A stretch of 64,000 nt of DNA from Streptococcus equinus. Its GTDB lineage: Bacteria; Bacillota; Bacilli; Lactobacillales; Streptococcaceae. A program made the position numbers and the translations under genes. The notes under the pieces were generated by a model. It was not told the origin of the DNA. It saw only the letters and a program-made list of their open reading frames with translations, and did no database searches. Positions 17,420 to 25,045 of this stretch are shown piece by piece (positions within the stretch are counted from its first letter, which is position 1; every line of letters begins with the position of its first letter). Where the stretch lies: positions 248,001 to 312,000 of the forward strand of contig NZ_FNKE01000001.1 in the NCBI RefSeq assembly GCF_900101445.1, given 5' to 3'.

Positions 17420-17709
17420 GTACTTTATTACCTATCGGAAGTGTTGTGCAATTAGAAAAAGGTGAAGCGAAACTGATGATTGTTAGCCGTTTTCCGCTTT
17501 ATAATAATAATGGTGAGATAGGTTATTTTGATTATTCAGCCTGTCTTTATCCAAATGGAAATGTTGATAATCAAGCTTACTTTTTTAATCATGAAAATAT
17601 TGATAAAATCTGGTTTAAAGGATATATTGATGAAAATGAAGAAAGTCTACAGCAAAAATATGAAGCAGATAGAGCCAATATCAAGTATCCTCGATTAGAG
17701 TTAAAGTAG
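17416..17709 (+). CDS. DUF4176 protein, LXG-locus accessory
   Basis: A 97-residue soluble protein (starting MSTLLPIGSVVQLEKGE) that fits the DUF4176 family: an SH3-like beta-rich start, then YFDYSACLYPNGNVD and IDKIWFKGY. DUF4176 genes recur inside LXG toxin loci in streptococci, and a chaperone or adaptor role for toxin export has been proposed. It overlaps the broken immunity-like gene by 4 bp, so it belongs to the toxin operon. No terminator is evident after it. Confidence 0.7.
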   Translation: MSTLLPIGSVVQLEKGEAKLMIVSRFPLYNNNGEIGYFDYSACLYPNGNVDNQAYFFNHENIDKIWFKGYIDENEESLQQKYEADRANIKYPRLELK

Positions 17710-17801
17710 TAGATTACTTGCTTAAAGAACGGCAAATGATTAATTAAATTTATGAAGGCAGATTTGTAAAACGTTTACTTTTAATTTTTGGCAAAAATCA
17801 C

Positions 17802-17830
17802 TTACGAAGAAAATTTTTTTGTGGTAGACT
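17802..17830 (+). promoter_or_regulatory. Promoter of the DUF2798 gene
   Basis: TTACGA (17802-17807), 17-bp spacer, TAGACT (17825-17830). The predicted transcript start near 17837 leaves a leader of about 135 nt, which is folded (see next entry). Confidence 0.5.
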
Positions 17831-17833
17831 GAA

Positions 17834-17940
17834 TCCTGTTGACTGTAAACTGGAGTTGATTGGAGAAGTGTTGGAGTAAAAAATCCATTCAGACACTATC
17901 CTAGCGGAGGACATGTTGTTGTACGCCGACCTAGGTTGAG
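17834..17940 (+). ncRNA. Structured 5' leader RNA of the DUF2798 gene
   Basis: Three consecutive hairpins can be drawn. P1: TCCTGTTGACT (17834-17844) with AGTTGATTGGA (about 17854-17864), ten of eleven positions pairing. P2: GTGTTGGA (about 17869-17876) with TCCA...ACAC (to about 17899). P3: CCTAGCGG (about 17901) with CCG and CTAGG (to about 17937). No terminator follows, so any control would be on translation. The promoter position means P1 could be partly outside the transcript. I could not match it to a riboswitch class I know; it is a candidate only. Confidence 0.4.
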
Positions 17941-17973
17941 GGTTGATAAAAAATGAAATGAATGGAGAATAAA

Positions 17974-18456
17974 ATGCCTCGTAATTTTAAAGAAGCAATG
18001 GTATTTACGTGTTTGATGTGTGGAATGATGGTTTTCGGAATGAGTATGTGGAACTTGTTCGTTGCAGGAGCTTTTTCTTGGAAACATGTCTTTTTAGGTT
18101 TCATTCCAGGGTTTATCGTTGCTTTCATTTTAGATACTTTAGTCGTTGGTCCAATTGCTAAGAAAATTGCTTTTGGAATCCTACCAAGTGGTTTAAAACA
18201 CCAATTAGTAAAAATCCTTACGATTTCAGGCTGCATGGTTCTTGGTATGGTAACGTGTATGTCATTTTATGGAATGGTCTTTAGTCATGGCTTTTCAGCT
18301 ATTTCTCTTCCATTATATGGACGTACATGGATTACAAACTTTGTCGTGGCCTTGCCTTATAATTTCTTAATCGTTGGTCCGATTGCACGCTTCTTCCTCG
18401 GAGAAATTCAAAAACAAGGAATTTTAGCAGAAGCGCCAGTCGAAGTAACAGAATAA
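17974..18456 (+). CDS. DUF2798 family membrane protein
   Basis: A 160-residue protein of two tandem units, each with two hydrophobic segments and a repeated VVGPIAKK / IVGPIARF motif, which is characteristic of DUF2798. The start MPRNFKEAMVFTCLMCGMMV is like other members; I chose ATG 17974 because GGAG (17964-17967) precedes it by seven bases, although an in-frame ATG exists at 17962. Function is unknown in the family. It is monocistronic, with a structured leader before it and a bidirectional terminator after it. Confidence 0.8.
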   Translation: MPRNFKEAMVFTCLMCGMMVFGMSMWNLFVAGAFSWKHVFLGFIPGFIVAFILDTLVVGPIAKKIAFGILPSGLKHQLVKILTISGCMVLGMVTCMSFYGMVFSHGFSAISLPLYGRTWITNFVVALPYNFLIVGPIARFFLGEIQKQGILAEAPVEVTE

Positions 18457-18459
18457 AGT

Positions 18460-18487
18460 AAAAGCTGGAAGATATCTTCCAGCTTTT
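18460..18487. terminator. Bidirectional terminator between DUF2798 and arsR genes
   Basis: AAAAGCTGGAAGAT followed by its exact complement ATCTTCCAGCTTTT, flanked by T on one side and A on the other, between convergent genes. Its arms resemble the palindromes at 35901 and 41296. Confidence 0.9.
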
Positions 18488-18492
18488 TTGAA

Positions 18493-18792
18493 TTATAAGT
18501 TATTAATCAAATTTGTTAACGAATATTTCTCAAGGGTTTCATGATTTAAACGAACGAATTTATTTTGTCCAGCTTTTCGAGTGATAGTAAGTCCAGCTTC
18601 GCGAAGAGTTTTAAAGTGATAAGAGACAGCAGACTTGCTCATATCAAGCAATTCACCAATTTCTCCACACCCAAGTTCGCTTTCTCTTTTTGATAGAATA
18701 CGAAGAATATTTAACCTAACTGGGTCAGCTAATGCTTTAAAAATTTTGATTAAGTTTTCGTCATTGTAGTTAGAATATTGTTCAATAGTCAT
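18493..18792 (-). CDS. ArsR-family transcriptional repressor
   Basis: A 99-residue ArsR/SmtB winged-helix protein: ALADPVRLNILRIL (helix 1-2 region), GEIGELLDMSKSAVSYHFKTLREAGL (recognition helix) and a wing RKAGQNKFVRLN. The metal ligands of classic ArsR (ELCVC in helix 3) are replaced by GCGEIGEL with a single Cys, so the inducer need not be a metal. It faces away from the five-gene cluster at 18947-24865, sharing a 154-bp intergenic region that contains its operator, and it is the most likely regulator of that cluster. Confidence 0.87.
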   Translation of the reverse strand: MTIEQYSNYNDENLIKIFKALADPVRLNILRILSKRESELGCGEIGELLDMSKSAVSYHFKTLREAGLTITRKAGQNKFVRLNHETLEKYSLTNLINNL

Positions 18793-18798
18793 ATAATA

Positions 18799-18827
18799 AT
18801 TGTACTATCAGATGATAGTTTTGTCAA
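18799..18827 (-). promoter_or_regulatory. arsR promoter with operator in the spacer
   Basis: On the minus strand: TTGACA (18827-18822), 17-bp spacer, TACAAT (18804-18799). The perfect palindrome ACTATCA-GA-TGATAGT (18804-18819) fills the spacer. Binding of an ArsR dimer there would exclude polymerase, so autorepression is expected. Confidence 0.75.
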
Positions 18828-18869
18828 TTTTTAAATCCAAAATAATAATTAAAAAATTCAGAAAATATA

Positions 18870-18898
18870 TTGACATAATGTAGATTGGGTAGTAATAT
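18870..18898 (+). promoter_or_regulatory. Promoter of the acyltransferase-glycosyltransferase cluster
   Basis: TTGACA (18870-18875), 17-bp spacer, TAATAT (18893-18898), then AGGAGG before the ATG at 18947. It is a strong consensus promoter about 50 bp from the ArsR operator. Confidence 0.75.
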
Positions 18899-18946
18899 AT
18901 TATTCAATAGTTCAAAGATTTTAAAACTCTTTAATTAGGAGGAAAT

Positions 18947-19777
18947 ATGAAAAGGATAATTGAAGAAGGTGTTAGGGTGGAAGAGTGCGTTTTAGGAAAT
19001 CGTAACTGGATTCGATTGCATTCTTCAATAAAGAATTGTAGATTTGGCGATAATATTTTTATTGGATTTTATTCAAATATACAAAATACAAGTTTAGGTC
19101 AAGGAATACAGATTGCTTCTAACGTAAGTTGTGGTCGGCTTACTAAAGATAGAGTTATTATTGAAGATTTTGTTTGGATTGGGGCACAGGCTATTATTGA
19201 TCCAGGTGTTGTGATACATAAGGGAGCAGTTGTCGGTGCCAGAACTCATGTTACGCAAGATGTGCCAGAGTTTTCAATTATTAGATTTGATAAAGTAAAG
19301 CAAAAAAATATCGTTTATCCAAGGAATATTGATATGGATAAGGCTCCAGAACTCGGTACGATTTTTGATTATTTTTTTGAAAAGCAGAATGAAAAGTGCG
19401 GGATACATGAAGGGGTTGACGGAAATTATATTTCTACAAGTCTTTCAAATGAAATGAGTTATTTAGGAAAATCCAATATATTTATTGGAGGTTTTAATGG
19501 AGGTGTTGCTATAGGTGATAAGGTAACAATAGGAGATATGAATATTTTTGAAGGAGCAGGAAAAATCTATATTGGTGAAAATTCTGTGATTGGAAATAAT
19601 AATCATATTTTATCTAATTCACATGATTATAAAAAGTTGAGTTTACCAATGACATTTGCTTCTGTGCGTATTGGAAGGAACGTTGTGATTGGAGACAACG
19701 TTCTCGTATTTCCAGGAATTTCTATTTCTGATAACACAGAAATTCCTAGTGGAAGTATTGTGTTACATGATATCTAA
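18947..19777 (+). CDS. Duplicated left-handed beta-helix (hexapeptide) acyltransferase
   Basis: A 276-residue protein with two blocks of hexapeptide repeats, about residues 1-105 (ending VVGARTHVTQDVPEFSIIRF) and about 170-276, joined by a 60-residue linker. Each block has the [LIV]-G-x4 periodicity of acetyl-CoA-type O-acyltransferases. The second block has SNSHDY (about 224), where a His is the usual base in sugar O-acetyltransferases, and ends IPSGSIVLHDI. It should transfer an acyl, probably acetyl, group to a hydroxyl of a sugar or small molecule. First gene of the cluster, with a strong ribosome site. Two complete helix domains in one chain is unusual. Confidence 0.78.
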   Translation: MKRIIEEGVRVEECVLGNRNWIRLHSSIKNCRFGDNIFIGFYSNIQNTSLGQGIQIASNVSCGRLTKDRVIIEDFVWIGAQAIIDPGVVIHKGAVVGARTHVTQDVPEFSIIRFDKVKQKNIVYPRNIDMDKAPELGTIFDYFFEKQNEKCGIHEGVDGNYISTSLSNEMSYLGKSNIFIGGFNGGVAIGDKVTIGDMNIFEGAGKIYIGENSVIGNNNHILSNSHDYKKLSLPMTFASVRIGRNVVIGDNVLVFPGISISDNTEIPSGSIVLHDI

Positions 19778-19788
19778 GGAGAATAAAA

Positions 19789-20997
19789 ATGAAAAGAGTA
19801 GTTTTAGCCCCTAATCCTACTGGCACTGGACATAATGTTAGGATGCTAAATATCGGTAATCAATTACTAAACAGTAACCCCAATTTTGAAATTACCGTTT
19901 TATTAGGTTCTAGGCAAGATGTCTTTATTGATTTATTTGAAAAATCAGGGATTAATGTTGTGGATTTATCGCCATCAGGAGTTGTCGATTCATCCAAAAA
20001 ATCTCATTTAAGTGAAGAACTTAATTGGGAAACAATGATTTCTAATTATTTTGTACCGACTTTTTTTAATGGAGATAAAATTCTTAAGTATATTGGTATA
20101 TTTTCTAAATATAATACTGATATCGTGATAAGTGATTACAATATTAATGCAACAATTGCAGCAATTATTCTTGGAAAAAAGAATATTTTTGTTACTGAAC
20201 GTCACAATTTCACTCTAGTCGATATTTCATTGTCTGATTTGAAAAAAGCTGGATTTAATATCAATGATAATGAAATAACAGAAGCAAAAGAGCATTTGGA
20301 AAAAGTTTTTAATTGGATTTTAGAAAATATAGATTTATTAATCACTGATAAGGTGATTATCCCAGATTTTTTAGATAAATTGAACGAAGATAATCCAAAG
20401 GTTCATTTTGTAGGTTCTATGTATAGACAGCGAGAAGGAAAGACTTTAACAAATTTTGATTATTCTCAGGATTATATTGTTGCAACTTCTACCAATACAA
20501 CAATGTTAGAGAAGGATTCTTTATTAGCAATTAATACCTATATTTCAGCTTTTGAGAAGTTAAGTAAAAAGTATCCTAATTTGAAATTACTTTTAATTGG
20601 AGATGTACCAAATGTAGTGGAAATTGATAATCGTTTAAATGTCGAGGTGTTATCATATGTTCCAAACTGGGAAGAGTTAATCAAACATGCAAAATTGGTT
20701 TGGTCACATCCAGGCTGGATTTCTGTAACTGAACTGGCATATTTGAATATTAAATCGGTATTCTATCTACCAAGTTTTATGGAATATCATGAAGTTGAAG
20801 CTTTTAATCGTCTACAATTTTTAGGATTACCGACAATTTCTGGTGACGATTTTGAAGGATTGAGTGATATTACCTCAAAAATTTTAGATGGAAATCTAGA
20901 TACAATCTTTGAAGCTTATCGAATATTGAATCCCGATAAAGATGGATTGAAGAGAGGTGTAGATAAAATTTTATCTATCATTGAAAGTGGGGACTAA
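19789..20997 (+). CDS. GT-B fold glycosyltransferase (GT28/GT1-like)
   Basis: A 402-residue protein. The N-terminus GTGHNVRMLNIG (about 12-23) matches the glycine-rich GxGHxxR loop of MurG/MGDG-synthase-like enzymes. The C-terminal half has the nucleotide-sugar site HPGWISVTELAYLNIKSV (about 307) followed by the conserved E...N (EVEAFNRL). There is no membrane segment. It should transfer a sugar from an NDP-sugar to a small acceptor; the acceptor in this context may be the phenol made by the chorismate-lyase-like enzyme of the same cluster, which is inference. It follows the acyltransferase by 11 bp. Confidence 0.8.
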   Translation: MKRVVLAPNPTGTGHNVRMLNIGNQLLNSNPNFEITVLLGSRQDVFIDLFEKSGINVVDLSPSGVVDSSKKSHLSEELNWETMISNYFVPTFFNGDKILKYIGIFSKYNTDIVISDYNINATIAAIILGKKNIFVTERHNFTLVDISLSDLKKAGFNINDNEITEAKEHLEKVFNWILENIDLLITDKVIIPDFLDKLNEDNPKVHFVGSMYRQREGKTLTNFDYSQDYIVATSTNTTMLEKDSLLAINTYISAFEKLSKKYPNLKLLLIGDVPNVVEIDNRLNVEVLSYVPNWEELIKHAKLVWSHPGWISVTELAYLNIKSVFYLPSFMEYHEVEAFNRLQFLGLPTISGDDFEGLSDITSKILDGNLDTIFEAYRILNPDKDGLKRGVDKILSIIESGD

Positions 20998-20998
20998 A

Positions 20999-23116
20999 AT
21001 GGATTTTTACGGCCAATCAATATATCATTTTTTTAATGAAAAATTTGTTGATAATGAGAGAGGAGGAATCTATTCAGCGATTTCTGGAGATGAGATCATT
21101 ACTGAAGATAAAAAGCTTATTAATACGGCTTTAGCTCTGCTGACTGCAATTGATTATTGCGATGAAGAGGCAGTGGAAAAACATTTTGAAAATTTAAGTT
21201 TTTTTATCACTGCTGATAATTATTCTGAGATTTTAGAATCATCTTTAGTCGTGGTTAATGTTGGTCAAGTGAAAACACTTTTGGTAAATTTGATTGTTTG
21301 TTACTCGCTTTTCAAGTATGCTATTTTTAAAAATGACTCTACAATTTTAAATCAAGCTAAAAGTGACTTTAATTCTATAATCGAAAGCGCGTTTCAAAAT
21401 AATTTTGCTTCTGTTGTGAGTTTAGAAGATGAGGTTTTGGACTCAAGGCAAAGAGCTTTAAATATTATTTTGGCAATTTATATCTCAAAAGAGATAAAAT
21501 GTGACAAGATAGAAGAGTTAAAAGAAAAATTAGTTTCATTTAATTCTGATAATGGAGGAATTTGGAGTTATCTAGATAGTAGTAACAAGCCAATATATGC
21601 TGAAGGAAAAATGCTATTAGACAATGCTTTTTTACTCCTAATAACAACGGATAAGAGGGAATTTGAAAAGAGACTGCAATATATTAATCAGCATTATAAA
21701 CATCACACTGGTGGTTATTGGAATAAAGTTAATAAAAATAATATTGTTGCTGTAGATAGTATTACACCCTATTACACTTGCTCAACATCACCATTTCCAT
21801 ATAAATCAATGTTAGATCATGTTACTTTTTTGTGGGTTTTAAGAAAAGTGTACGAGAATAATTCTGATACTTTTTCTTACTTGTTTCTAGAAGTTAAACG
21901 GTTTTATAGTTCATCAAATCCTAGTATTTGTATGGGAGAAGGAAGTTGGTTTTCAACGCCAGTAACACCATCAGTTCCTCTGGCAAGGGTCGTTATGGTA
22001 CCTCCTCATACTTTAGGTAGTTTTTCTGTAGGAAATACAAATTATTTACCACTTCACGAAAGACAGGCAACTCTTCAACTAATAGCATCATTGGCTTTAA
22101 AAGATATAGAAATTGAGAATTCAAGTATTAAGAAGCCGTTGATTCAATATGACACAATGTTAATTGATAAATCACTAGACTATGTATCTACTGGGAAGCT
22201 TGAAAACTCCTTTATTAATATTGAAAAATATAAAAAATGGTTAGAGAAAACAAAATCTGGTTTTGGTTATGGGTTAACACCTTATGCGTCACCTTTAGGT
22301 TTTAAATCTGATAAAAGTCCTCAAAATTTCTCAGCCATGCATGTTATATCTGATAAAAAGGTTCTTGGTTTACCAATTCAAAATAAAGAAAAGATTTTTT
22401 TAAATATGCAATCAGCGCAAAATGTTGATGGTGGTTTTGGTGAGCAGGCTGGAGTGGTGTCGGAATTATTTACAACTTATTGTGTTGTAGCAACTTCATT
22501 TATCTTGAAAATCCACGATTTTGATATTGAGAAGTGTATAAACTTTGTTAAAAATTGTCAAAATGCTGACGGTGGTTTTGGAAATGCCCCTGGTTATCCA
22601 AGCGATACTTGGCATACTAATTTTGGTGTCCTAATTCTTCATCTTCTTAACGCAAAGGCTGACAATCAGGAGGGATTAATTCAATATTTGTTATCATCAC
22701 AAAATGATGATGGTGGTTTTGCAGTTTTACCTGGGAAAAAATCAGAAGCTTTTTCTACTTTTCGTGTAATAGATAGTTTATATGTTTTAGGTGTAAAAAT
22801 TCCTAATAAAGAACGAACAGTGGAATGGTTAAAACTTTTACAGGATAAAAGTGGCGGTTTTCGTATTACACCTAATCAACCGATTAGTTTTGTTGGAACT
22901 TATCATGCGATAGCTGCTTTGTATTTGTTAGGTGAACTACCCAAATATACTTTAGAGGCTAAAAAATGGTTTAAAAAACATCAAGCAAAAGATGGTGGAT
23001 TTTCAAAATTGTTAAATCATCCATCAGACACTACTGACGAGGGATTTATCTCGATTCATGCTTCGTATATGTTAGAAAAGAAAATTAATCCATATTGGAT
23101 TGCAACAATAACGTAA
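20999..23116 (+). CDS. Two-toroid protein with prenyltransferase/squalene-cyclase-type repeats
   Basis: A 705-residue protein from ATG 20999 (the stop of the previous gene is two bases upstream). The C-terminal part (about 465-690) holds five repeats of the QNxDGGFG...P...(T/F) type, the alpha-alpha toroid of protein prenyltransferase beta subunits and terpene cyclases. The zinc Asp-x-Cys of prenyltransferases appears as DTW, with no Cys, and no DxDD acid motif is seen, so it is not a standard member of either. The N-terminal half (about 1-400) also looks like an alpha/alpha barrel, with GGIYSAI and GGIWSYL resembling epimerase/YyaL-type sequences. The role may be as scaffold, cyclase or lipid-binding enzyme. 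Confidence 0.6.
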   Translation: MDFYGQSIYHFFNEKFVDNERGGIYSAISGDEIITEDKKLINTALALLTAIDYCDEEAVEKHFENLSFFITADNYSEILESSLVVVNVGQVKTLLVNLIVCYSLFKYAIFKNDSTILNQAKSDFNSIIESAFQNNFASVVSLEDEVLDSRQRALNIILAIYISKEIKCDKIEELKEKLVSFNSDNGGIWSYLDSSNKPIYAEGKMLLDNAFLLLITTDKREFEKRLQYINQHYKHHTGGYWNKVNKNNIVAVDSITPYYTCSTSPFPYKSMLDHVTFLWVLRKVYENNSDTFSYLFLEVKRFYSSSNPSICMGEGSWFSTPVTPSVPLARVVMVPPHTLGSFSVGNTNYLPLHERQATLQLIASLALKDIEIENSSIKKPLIQYDTMLIDKSLDYVSTGKLENSFINIEKYKKWLEKTKSGFGYGLTPYASPLGFKSDKSPQNFSAMHVISDKKVLGLPIQNKEKIFLNMQSAQNVDGGFGEQAGVVSELFTTYCVVATSFILKIHDFDIEKCINFVKNCQNADGGFGNAPGYPSDTWHTNFGVLILHLLNAKADNQEGLIQYLLSSQNDDGGFAVLPGKKSEAFSTFRVIDSLYVLGVKIPNKERTVEWLKLLQDKSGGFRITPNQPISFVGTYHAIAALYLLGELPKYTLEAKKWFKKHQAKDGGFSKLLNHPSDTTDEGFISIHASYMLEKKINPYWIATIT

Positions 23117-23163
23117 TTTTTATTAAGAAAATTTATTATCAATAGAAAGTGTGATTATAAAAA

Positions 23164-24318
23164 ATGAAAAAATATGCTTCATTATTCTTTTTAACCATGT
23201 TTATTATTGGAACAGATACATTTCTGATTTCCCCATTGCTAACGACTTTATCTAGTCTTTACCATATTGATACGTCAATTTCTGGTTGGATGGTTAGTGC
23301 TTATGCTATAGGTTATGCCTTATTCGCTTTGGTTTCAGGGCCAATTTCAGATGGAAGGGATCGCAAGAAAGTGATGGTATATGGTTTGCTAGCCTTTACG
23401 ATTTCAACCTTTTTATGTGGTTTTGCAAATTCATTTGCTTTGATGCTTTTGTTTCGCTTTTTGGCTGGAATCAGTGCTTCTTTTGTGACTCCTCAAGTTT
23501 GGGCATCAATTCCAGTGGTGGTTGAGAAAAAGAATATTGTTCAGGTAATGGGATATGCAACGGCAGGTTTATCTGTTTCTCAGATGGCAGGTGTTCCGAT
23601 TGGTGGTTACCTTGCTGGAATTTCATGGCGTGCCCCATTCTTTACCATTTCAGCAGCTTCCTTGGTTTTATTGCTTCTTATTAATTTTTATATGCCAAAA
23701 TTGGAAATTGGAAAGGGTCATAGAATCTCCTTTACAAGTGCTTATAAAAATGTTTTGACTAATAAAAAATCGGTATCTTATCTTTTAGCTTATTTTGTCT
23801 TTCAGACAGGGTCATTTACAGCGATCACGTTTATTGCGACTTGGTATAATCATAGTTTTGGTTTGTCTTTAGCTAATATTAGCACAGCGATTATTGCTAT
23901 TGGGGCAGGTAATCTTGCAGGTTCGCTTTTTGGTAGTCATATCGTTAAGCGTTTTGGTTTACAAAAAACATTTAAAACAGAATTGACGACACTTGTTATT
24001 CTTTACTTGGTTTTATTACTTGTTCACCATTTTTGGGTAGCAGAGGTGTTATTGACCATTATTTATGTGAACAATGGATTTATTTTCCCATTATTTATGA
24101 CAACATTGCAAAGTACTGTAGAAAATGCTCGAAGTACGATTTCATCATTATCAAATGCCGTGATGTATTTAGGAGAAACCATTGCGGGTATCGTTGGTGG
24201 TGTTTTATTTGAACAATTTGCAGGATTTTCTGGCATTGCTGTTTTTGCAGCAGTAATGATCGCTCTTTCGTTGCTATTGTATTATCAAGCAGGAGCTTTT
24301 AAGAAGGTTGATAATTAA
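23164..24318 (+). CDS. MFS transporter, drug:H+ antiporter-1 type
   Basis: A 384-residue protein with twelve membrane segments. The loop-2 motif SGPISDGRDRKKVMVYG (about 59-75) is the MFS motif A, and RFLAGISASFVTPQ (about 98) with PIGGYLAG (about 145) fits motifs B and C of DHA1 exporters (Bcr/AraJ-like). In this cluster it is the likely exporter of the product, or a self-protection pump. A 47-bp gap separates it from the toroid gene and no terminator intervenes. Confidence 0.85.
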   Translation: MKKYASLFFLTMFIIGTDTFLISPLLTTLSSLYHIDTSISGWMVSAYAIGYALFALVSGPISDGRDRKKVMVYGLLAFTISTFLCGFANSFALMLLFRFLAGISASFVTPQVWASIPVVVEKKNIVQVMGYATAGLSVSQMAGVPIGGYLAGISWRAPFFTISAASLVLLLLINFYMPKLEIGKGHRISFTSAYKNVLTNKKSVSYLLAYFVFQTGSFTAITFIATWYNHSFGLSLANISTAIIAIGAGNLAGSLFGSHIVKRFGLQKTFKTELTTLVILYLVLLLVHHFWVAEVLLTIIYVNNGFIFPLFMTTLQSTVENARSTISSLSNAVMYLGETIAGIVGGVLFEQFAGFSGIAVFAAVMIALSLLLYYQAGAFKKVDN

Positions 24319-24346
24319 TGGTTCTTTGTTGTAACAAGGTGGGCAA

Positions 24347-24865
24347 ATGAAAAGAAATTTGAAAAAGGTTCTTAGTGATATTTTATTTCAAAATACTGGA
24401 TCAACTACTTCAATTTTAGAAGCGATAACGAATAAAACAGTTGAAGTAGAAATAATTCAAGAACGTATTATTTGCGATAGTGACTATTCTACTCAGTATA
24501 ATTGGGGAGATTCTTTGGTTATGCGAGCTACAACATTAAAAGCTGGAGGTATTGACATCTCAAATAATATTGTTATTTATGATGCTGATAAAGTAAAGCA
24601 ATTAGATGATTTTTGTGTTCAGAATTGTTCAATACCTATTGGTAAAATTTTAGAAAAAATTGATTACAGGAGAGTAAAAATTTTTTCTGGTTTAAGAAAG
24701 CCGGCTTATTTAAGCAAATACTGTGATTTTTTTAATCTAACAACTACAAAGTATCCAGTAAAAGAGTACCAATTTATACATAATGGTGAAGTTTATTTTC
24801 ATATTATTGAATTATATTTAGAAGATAATTTATTTGATATTTTGAATGGTACGTTAATAATTTAG
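24347..24865 (+). CDS. Chorismate lyase-like protein (4-hydroxybenzoate synthase family)
   Basis: A 172-residue soluble protein. The order of motifs matches chorismate pyruvate-lyases of the Rv2949c/UbiC type: LFQNTGSTTSILEAITNKTV then EIIQERI (about 13-41), Arg60 in LVMRATTLK, the I-PIG-K helix (97-100) and Glu155 in YFHIIELYL, corresponding to the substrate-binding Arg and catalytic-site Glu of the family. Such enzymes convert chorismate to 4-hydroxybenzoate and pyruvate. Streptococci have no ubiquinone pathway, so the 4-hydroxybenzoate would feed something else, probably the glycosyl- and acyltransferases in this cluster. Family assignment is from remembered motif similarity, not a search. 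Confidence 0.65.
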   Translation: MKRNLKKVLSDILFQNTGSTTSILEAITNKTVEVEIIQERIICDSDYSTQYNWGDSLVMRATTLKAGGIDISNNIVIYDADKVKQLDDFCVQNCSIPIGKILEKIDYRRVKIFSGLRKPAYLSKYCDFFNLTTTKYPVKEYQFIHNGEVYFHIIELYLEDNLFDILNGTLII

Positions 24866-24881
24866 AGTATACTTCTAAAAT

Positions 24882-24920
24882 AAAAAGACATCTTAGATAT
24901 ATCAGTCTAAGGTGTTTTTT
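24882..24920 (+). terminator. Terminator of the acyltransferase-chorismate lyase cluster
   Basis: AAAAAGACATCTTAGA (24882-24896) pairs with TCTAAGGTGTTTTTT (24905-24920) over about 14 positions with an 8-nt loop and T-run. Confidence 0.88.
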
Positions 24921-25045
24921 GTACAAACTTGGAAATTTTGTTGAAAATGGTGTGAAAGGCTTGCTTGATTTGCCTCAATGATTTTGAAAAGTAGTATAAT
25001 GGCTTTAAGGACGTGAAACCGTTTTTAGAAATCGAGGAACAAGTT

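Noticed and set aside
17766-17782. GTAAAACGTTTAC as a cre site upstream of the DUF2798 promoter
   Set aside because: Spacing of the TG and CG elements is off by one base from the consensus on both strands.
17802-17973. DUF2798 leader as preQ1, THF, guanidine, fluoride or cobalamin riboswitch
   Set aside because: The conserved core sequences of these classes that I remember are not present.
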